Shown: one piece after another, positions 14,613-18,998 of the stretch
Layout: every line of letters begins with the position of its first letter
How positions within the stretch are numbered: the first letter of the stretch is position 1
Assembly (NCBI GenBank): GCA_003131925.1
Contig: PKWC01000136.1
Coordinates: forward strand, 1-18,998
Reading direction: 5' to 3'
DNA: 18,998 nucleotides
DNA from: Alphaproteobacteria bacterium
GTDB lineage: Bacteria > Pseudomonadota > Alphaproteobacteria > Micropepsales > Micropepsaceae
The notes under the pieces: model-generated
What the model saw: the letters and a program-made list of their open reading frames with translations, nothing else
Database searches by the model: none
Told to the model about the DNA's origin: nothing
Made by a program: the position numbers and the translations under genes

Positions 14613-15980
14613 ATGCGGTGCGTTGTTGCCCTCGCTCTGTGCGTTGCCGTGGCCGGATCGATGTTGCCCGCGCCGGCCTGCGCCGCGGTTTCGGCCGGGC
14701 AGGCCGAGCAGCTGAAAACGGTGCTGACGCCTCTCGGCGCCGAGCGCACCGGCAACAAGGAGCAGACAATCCCGCCCTGGACGGGCGGCTACACAACTGT
14801 TGCTGCCGGCTACCGCGAAGGCGACGTGCGGCCCGACCCCTTTGCGGGCGAGAAGCCGCTATTTTCCATCACGGCGAAGAATTTTGACGCCTATGCCGGG
14901 CGGCTGCCCGAGGGAGCCCAGGCGTTGTTCCGCAAATATCCCGACTACCGGATGGATATCTATCCGACCCATCGCAGCGCCGCCGCGCCCGCCTCCGTCT
15001 ATGCCAACGTGCTTTTGAACGCGACGCGCGCACATGCCGCGCCGGAAGGCATAGCTTACGGAGTCACAGGCGCGGCCGGCGGCGTTCCATTCCCAATTCC
15101 GCAGAACGGTTTCGAGGCGATGTGGAACCATCTTCTCGCCTTCTGGGGGCCGGCGCGCGAGCTGCGTCTGAAAACCTGGGTCGTATCGGCCGATGGCGCG
15201 ATCGAACTTGCGAGCGGATACCGGGAAGTCGCCGACTTTCCCTACTACTATGCAAGCGCGACGCCCGACTCCTATGGAGGCTACTACTTCAAGACGCTGC
15301 ATCTCGAAGATACGCCGGCGTCCAAGGTGGGCGAAGGCTATCTGGACTGGCAGCCCATCGATATTGCACGATTCAATTTCGATGCCTGGCGCGTTCTGCC
15401 TGGGGAACACCGCGTGCGCCGCGGTCCCGCCATCTCCTACGACACGCCTGACTCCGATGCCGCGGGGTTCGAAAGTCTCGACGAATACTACATCTTTTTC
15501 GGCGGTCTCGATCGCTTCGATTTCAAGCTGCTCGGCAAGAAGGAAATGTACATCCCCTACAACAACAACCGCTTCTATGCGCGTCCGACATCCGAGATCC
15601 TGGGACCTCGCCACGCCAATCCCGACGATCTGCGCTACGAGCTGCACCGCGTGTGGGTGGTCGAGGGCACGCTGAAGCCAGGTGCCCATGACGTCGTGTC
15701 CCGGCGCCGCCTCTACCTTGATGAAGATACCTGGCTCGCCGTCTACAGCGATTCCTGGAACGACCGGGGAAAGATCTGGAAGTTCGGCCAGGGCACGATG
15801 TATCTCATGCCCGAGATTCCCGCTGTCATTCTCGGCAGCCAGCTCGTGTATGATCTCGATCTGGGCGGTTATGTTTTCGGCTTCGCCTTCAACGACCAGC
15901 CGGAAGCCTACAAGGTGACCGCACCCCACCCCGCGAGCCTCTTCACGCCGGAATCCATGGCCGCGCACGCGGTGCGATAA
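14613..15980 (+). CDS. DUF1329 family secreted protein
   Basis: The 455-residue protein has a signal peptide (core VVALALCVAVAGSMLPAP, cleavage near ACA-AVS). It carries the conserved DUF1329 pattern: LTPLGAERTGNKEQTIPPWTG early, GGVPFPIPQNGFEAMWNHL in the middle, then AYKVTAPHP and TPESMA near the end. Also visible are KEMYIPYNNNRFY and YELHRVWVVEGTL, which fit the LolA/LolB-like half-barrel proposed for this family (outer-membrane lipoprotein-sorting-like). ATG 14613 was chosen because AAAGGA precedes it and the signal peptide starts there; the longer frame from 14484 runs into the divergent DUF1302 gene. Partnership with DUF1302 is usual and suggests the two act together at the cell envelope, possibly on a lipid-like substrate. 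The true substrate is unknown. Confidence 0.92.
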   Translation: MRCVVALALCVAVAGSMLPAPACAAVSAGQAEQLKTVLTPLGAERTGNKEQTIPPWTGGYTTVAAGYREGDVRPDPFAGEKPLFSITAKNFDAYAGRLPEGAQALFRKYPDYRMDIYPTHRSAAAPASVYANVLLNATRAHAAPEGIAYGVTGAAGGVPFPIPQNGFEAMWNHLLAFWGPARELRLKTWVVSADGAIELASGYREVADFPYYYASATPDSYGGYYFKTLHLEDTPASKVGEGYLDWQPIDIARFNFDAWRVLPGEHRVRRGPAISYDTPDSDAAGFESLDEYYIFFGGLDRFDFKLLGKKEMYIPYNNNRFYARPTSEILGPRHANPDDLRYELHRVWVVEGTLKPGAHDVVSRRRLYLDEDTWLAVYSDSWNDRGKIWKFGQGTMYLMPEIPAVILGSQLVYDLDLGGYVFGFAFNDQPEAYKVTAPHPASLFTPESMAAHAVR

Positions 15981-16021
15981 GTTTCATGACTTCATTGCGG
16001 CGCTCGAGCGGCGCGCATGGA

Positions 16022-16249
16022 CGTAAAGATAACCCAGCCCGAGCGGCCCCTCACCCCTTTCGGAGCGCTAGCGAGGACTCGAATGTTTCCCCTCTCCCAC
16101 GAGGGGAGAGGGGATTCCGCGCGCTTGTTTTCCGGTGTTGATGCAGCACTCCGATTCCCCTCTCCCCTCGTGGGAGAGGGACGCGGTTACGTGCAATGAT
16201 TTCTGCTCCGGCGTGGGTGAGGGGCCTCTCGGGCTGCGTTATCTTGGCG
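16022..16249. repeat. Large imperfect palindromic intergenic element
   Basis: Outer arms at about 16022-16069 and 16202-16249 are imperfect reverse complements, sharing agataac, cagcccgag and ggcccctcaccc. Inside are two hairpins, 16089-16113 (10-bp arms, loop acgag) and about 16157-16180 (9-bp arms, loop ctcgt), which are reverse complements of each other. Both strands therefore read similar spurious peptides (KITQPERPLT). It fills most of the gene-free stretch 15981-16308. It resembles the dispersed cctctcccacgaggggagagg-type repeats of Hyphomicrobiales. No transposase or clear target-site duplication was seen, so it could be a MITE-like relic or a compound REP. Confidence 0.8.
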
Positions 16250-16280
16250 CCTACGCTCTTGCGCAGGCCATGAGACAATT

Positions 16281-16318
16281 GCGTGCGTAAATTGAAGCCC
16301 AATCACTCTTACGCACGC
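16281..16318. terminator. Inverted repeat overlapping the yidB-like stop codon
   Basis: gcgtgcgtaa (16281-16290) and ttacgcacgc (16309-16318) are perfect 10-bp arms. The 18-base loop itself contains attg/caat. The right arm includes the last codons and stop of the minus-strand gene. It may end transcription of that gene or stabilise the mRNA 3' end. No T-tract is present, so the role is tentative. Confidence 0.45.
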
Positions 16319-16641
16319 GGCATCTCGCCTCCCGGCGTGAGCGCGTCAACGGCGCGCGGAAGAACTTGCGCAAGCTTCTGCGCCAGCTCCTCGGTCGACA
16401 TTCCCGACTTCGCGGCGAGCTCGCTCATCGTTTGATCGCCGAATGCTCGATGAACGTCTTCAGGCGCAACCGCCGCATTCGGCCCTTCATTGACCCATGA
16501 GTTCACCGTCGGGCCAAGGCCGTTCGATCTCAACTGGTTGACGACACCCTGCACGCCGCCATGGCGTTCGATGAGTCCATTGACCACCGTCGCCATTTCC
16601 GCGCCCACGATTCCACCCAGCAATCCGTCGAACAGTCCCAT
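16309..16641 (-). CDS. YidB-family (DUF937) protein
   Basis: The 110-residue protein starts MGLFDGLLGGIVGAEMATVV and continues LIERHGGVQGVVNQLRSNGLG, VNSWVNEGPNAAV and PEDVHRAFGDQTMSELAAKSG. It ends with LAQVLPRAVDALTPGGEMP. This is the standard pattern of YidB/DUF937 proteins, small mostly helical proteins of unknown function. AAGGAGGAG lies just before the ATG. It is the last gene of a minus-strand series after the sulfotransferase (79 bp apart) and ends in an inverted repeat. Confidence 0.95.
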   Translation of the reverse strand: MGLFDGLLGGIVGAEMATVVNGLIERHGGVQGVVNQLRSNGLGPTVNSWVNEGPNAAVAPEDVHRAFGDQTMSELAAKSGMSTEELAQKLAQVLPRAVDALTPGGEMPRA

Positions 16642-16720
16642 CGTCTCCTCCTTGATAATCTGGCAGCGCGTCTCTGCGTTGTTCTCCCGTTCAAAACGTG
16701 GCCCTCGCCCCGCCTGATCT

Positions 16721-17356
16721 TTATGTCGTCTTTTCTCCTGCCTGCTCGGCGTACGCCTTTGCGCGCGCGCGGAATTCCTCGCGCGTGTTCGAGCGCGGGA
16801 ATGGTTCTGACGGAACGGGAAGACCCAGCGCCTCGCAAATCGGCTCCCAGCCCTCCCCCGTCCGCCACACCAGCAGACGTTCTTTCGGCACGGTATTCAG
16901 AACCCGCGCATTGTGCGCGTTGTAGGCGGCAATCGACGCTTCCCGATCGTTCAGGTCGGCGCCCCAGCGCGTTCGAAACATGTCTGCGATCATGGCCTTC
17001 CATTCCGGCGGTGCGGGATGGCTCTGAATGGAAGGAAAGATCGTCTGGCTTGCGCTCCCCCACCAATCCTCTGCATCCCGAAGCGAAAGGAGCACGAGCG
17101 CGCCCGGATAGGCCCGCATGAGCTCCGGCCAGAACGCGGATGCCGGCCAATCCACCGCGGCGGCGTAGCCCGCAAAGAGCGCATCCCAATCCGTCTCTTC
17201 GCCCAATGCCGCCCTGCGCCAGATCGCGGAGTGGTCGGGATGCTGGAACACTTCGATCATGTGATAGCAGGGCGCATGGAGCAGACGCTCGAGCGCGAAT
17301 TTCAACGACGCGGTGCCCGTCCGCCCGCATCCCGCACCGACTACTCGCAAGCTCAT
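16721..17356 (-). CDS. Sulfotransferase-family protein (PF17784-like)
   Basis: The family transfers sulfuryl groups from PAPS to small molecules or carbohydrates; the acceptor here cannot be predicted. The 211-residue protein begins MSLRVVGAGCGRTGTASLK, whose GCGRTGTASL is the 5'-phosphosulfate-binding loop. Further blocks are LLSLRDAEDWWGSASQTIF (the 3'-phosphate-binding region around the arginine) and LLVWRTGEGWEPICEALGLP near the C-terminus. These match the short Sulfotransfer_4 group found in bacteria and eukaryotes. GGGGA lies eight bases before the ATG. It follows the Lnt-like gene by 67 bp on the same strand, so they may be co-transcribed. No PAPS synthesis genes are in view. Confidence 0.88.
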   Translation of the reverse strand: MSLRVVGAGCGRTGTASLKFALERLLHAPCYHMIEVFQHPDHSAIWRRAALGEETDWDALFAGYAAAVDWPASAFWPELMRAYPGALVLLSLRDAEDWWGSASQTIFPSIQSHPAPPEWKAMIADMFRTRWGADLNDREASIAAYNAHNARVLNTVPKERLLVWRTGEGWEPICEALGLPVPSEPFPRSNTREEFRARAKAYAEQAGEKTT

Positions 17357-17423
17357 CGCCGTCCCCTGCCCTGCCGCGCGAGCCTCCTAGCATGCGCGTA
17401 GCGAAAGGGGCAGCGGGTCTGCG

Positions 17424-18824
17424 TCACACCGCGCTTTTTCTTTTCAGGAATGACCAGCCCGCAAGTCCAATGCCCAATGCGATGCAGATCCATCCGAGTG
17501 CGTCGCCGATGCGGTCGTAGAACGTCTCGCCGCCGTTTCCGCCAAGTGGCAAATCGCCGATGAGCGTCCGGAACCCCCCGCGCGTGCGCGCGGCGGATAT
17601 GATGCGCCCATAGCGGTCATTGAGAGTGAGCAACCCGTCGCGGGCCGTGCGCGCCATGGGTACGCCGTTCTCCACGCTGCGCAGCACGGCGACGCGCGCA
17701 TGGCTCCAATCATCCTTGTCGAAATCCCAGGCGGGCACCACGAGCAGCACCGGTTTCGTACGGATTTCGTCAGCGCGGATCATCGCCTGGAAATCCATGT
17801 CCTTGCAGATTTCGAGGCCCGTGCCGTCGGCGAGGGCCATCGGTCCCGGGCCGGGCTTGTAGATGGAAGATTCGAGCACCGGTACCAGCCGCCGCTTCAT
17901 ATAGGTGACAGGCCGCGATGCGCCGGGCACGAAACTCCAGGAAACATTGCGCTGCGCGCCGTCGAGGAATGTGTTGAAGCCCGCCACGATGGTGGCGCCG
18001 ACGTCATTCGCCGAGGCGGCGAGTCTCGCCTGCGCGGCATTTCGCCAGTCCGGTGCGATCTGCACGATATTTTCCGGTAGCACGATCAGCTTCACGTGCG
18101 CATCGCGAAGGTTTGCGATCTGCGCCGAATAGGCGGCGATGTCCTTGAGTGCGGCAGTTTTGTCGGCGCGCCGTGTCGGACCCATCACGTCGTTGCTGTC
18201 GATAAGCGCGACACGGATCGAGCCCATGGGCGGCGTCGATATCCGCCAGATCCCATAGGCCGCATTGGCGACGAACAACGTTATGGCGAGCGCGGCAGGC
18301 AACGGATCGCGCAGGCGCAGACTGAGTGCGATGCCGGCCGAGACGAAGCCGAGCAGAAAAGTGATTCCAAGATACCCGACAAGCGACGCACTCTGGATCA
18401 GGAACGGCGCGCCGACCTCGCTCGCGGCTGGTGTCGACGTCGTTCCGCCGTCGGCGCTGAAGGATGCGGCGAGATCGAATGCCGTCCACAAGGCAGCGAA
18501 TGCAACCATGGCTGCAATCGGCCCGAGAGAGCGTTCAACCCGCCTCGCACCCATCAGAGAGGCGGCGAAGGTGAGAGCAGGCGCGCCAATCGCGAGAATG
18601 AGAATCGGCACCGGCAGCAGTCCGGCATAGGCACGCAGAATGCTGGTTGCGCCCAGCGCATAAGCCGCGAAACCCGCAAAGAATACCGGCCATGGCTTCG
18701 CATCGCCGAAGGCGAACCACAGGATCGGAACCGGCGCGATCCAGGCGAGCCACCACAGATCGCCCAGGCCGAGCGAGAAGTAAAATCCAACTGCGCTCAA
18801 CAATGCGCAGGCGACGGCGATCAT
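17424..18824 (-). CDS. Lnt-like apolipoprotein N-acyltransferase family protein (divergent)
   Basis: Lnt enzymes add the third acyl chain to the N-terminal cysteine of lipoproteins in the inner membrane. This 466-residue protein has about six N-terminal helices (for example MIAVACALLSAVGFYFSLGL), a nitrilase-fold domain from about residue 202, and a C-terminal helix (ALGWICIALGIGLAGWSFL). Candidate catalytic Glu251 (VLPENIV), Lys310 (TYMKRRLVP) and Cys340 (GLEICKDMDF) are present, with Glu318 in the LVPVLES position matching the essential Glu of E. coli Lnt. However, ICKDMDF and PAWDFDKDDWSHARVAVLRS differ from canonical Lnt (EICYE) and recall a separate Lnt-like nitrilase group, so I give no symbol. 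GGAG is eight bases before ATG 18824; the open frame extends 34 further residues without membrane character. Confidence 0.85.
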   Translation of the reverse strand: MIAVACALLSAVGFYFSLGLGDLWWLAWIAPVPILWFAFGDAKPWPVFFAGFAAYALGATSILRAYAGLLPVPILILAIGAPALTFAASLMGARRVERSLGPIAAMVAFAALWTAFDLAASFSADGGTTSTPAASEVGAPFLIQSASLVGYLGITFLLGFVSAGIALSLRLRDPLPAALAITLFVANAAYGIWRISTPPMGSIRVALIDSNDVMGPTRRADKTAALKDIAAYSAQIANLRDAHVKLIVLPENIVQIAPDWRNAAQARLAASANDVGATIVAGFNTFLDGAQRNVSWSFVPGASRPVTYMKRRLVPVLESSIYKPGPGPMALADGTGLEICKDMDFQAMIRADEIRTKPVLLVVPAWDFDKDDWSHARVAVLRSVENGVPMARTARDGLLTLNDRYGRIISAARTRGGFRTLIGDLPLGGNGGETFYDRIGDALGWICIALGIGLAGWSFLKRKSAV

Positions 18825-18943
18825 TCGGTTGTCTCCGCCTTGAGCATAGCCAAGACAATGGCGCGTTCGGAAGTGATTGCCCGTCCACGTGCTGGGCGCG
18901 ACCGCGAGCTTGTGCTCCGTTTCCAACGCTTCGTGACCAAAGG

Positions 18944-18998
18944 AATGTCATGGCCCGCGCGTGAAGCTTGTCCTCCGGCCGCGCTTTGCGCGGACCCG
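18944..18998. repeat. Possible dispersed intergenic repeat at window edge
   Basis: The end of the window contains gtcatggcccgcgc, agcttgtcc and ccgcgctttgcgcgg. The last of these forms a small hairpin (ccgcg/cgcgg-like arms). This style of sequence is common in intergenic repeats of Hyphomicrobiales. It is cut by the window edge, so identity is tentative. Confidence 0.3.

Noticed and set aside
14859..15968. 369-residue open frame on the minus strand
   Set aside because: It is antisense to the DUF1329 gene; no domain or signal peptide is visible.
16017..16302. Two small frames on opposite strands sharing KITQPERPLT
   Set aside because: The shared peptide arises because the DNA is a palindromic repeat; it is a known type of spurious annotation, not two proteins.
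1..18998. tRNA, rRNA, CRISPR array or transposase
   Set aside because: I looked for T-loop-like GGTTCGA blocks, regular spaced repeats and transposase motifs and saw none that fit.

Overview
The window looks like a chromosomal segment of a high-GC alphaproteobacterium, most likely a member of the Hyphomicrobiales (Rhizobiales). The signs are a GC-rich third codon position, neighbouring degP and miaA genes, a PqqA peptide closely resembling the Methylobacterium type, and dispersed intergenic palindromes of a kind common in that order. I cannot name the genus from the sequence alone. No rRNA, tRNA, CRISPR array, transposase or phage gene was seen.

Layout. (1) 1-2612: the 3' end of a fused ABC permease and its ATPase partner (nitrate/sulfonate/taurine type), separated by a 14-bp tandem repeat and a complementary pyrimidine-rich tract. 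(2) 2777-6012, minus strand: degP/htrA, miaA and a membrane-anchored proline-rich protein of unknown function. (3) 6174-6524, plus strand: a small protein with a CxxC...CxH cluster, convergent with a secreted TIGR03118-type beta-propeller (6674-7690, minus) and separated from it by a perfect 14-bp hairpin. (4) 8254-12755, plus strand: a secreted PQQ-like beta-propeller, a 25-residue pqqA gene too short for ordinary ORF calling, a pseudoazurin with all four copper ligands, an outer-membrane-type protein with one N-terminal CxxCH haem site, and a YceI protein. (5) 12841-15980: a divergent DUF1302/DUF1329 pair with a palindromic operator candidate between them. (6) 16022-16249: a large imperfect palindromic repeat. 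(7) 16309-18824, minus strand: a divergent Lnt-like nitrilase-fold acyltransferase, a sulfotransferase-family protein and a YidB/DUF937 protein.

How the genes may work together. Apart from the ABC, miaA and small cytoplasmic genes, most products carry signal peptides and would act in the periplasm or outer membrane. The block at 8254-12755 brings together a possible PQQ-binding propeller, the PQQ precursor peptide, a small copper electron carrier, a haem-bearing outer-membrane candidate and a YceI lipocalin-like protein. This reads as a candidate periplasmic redox module that may not have been described as a unit. Each family is known; the functional grouping is my inference from order, strand and location. 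The pqqBCDE biosynthesis genes are not in the window, so pqqA here is an orphan or supplementary copy.
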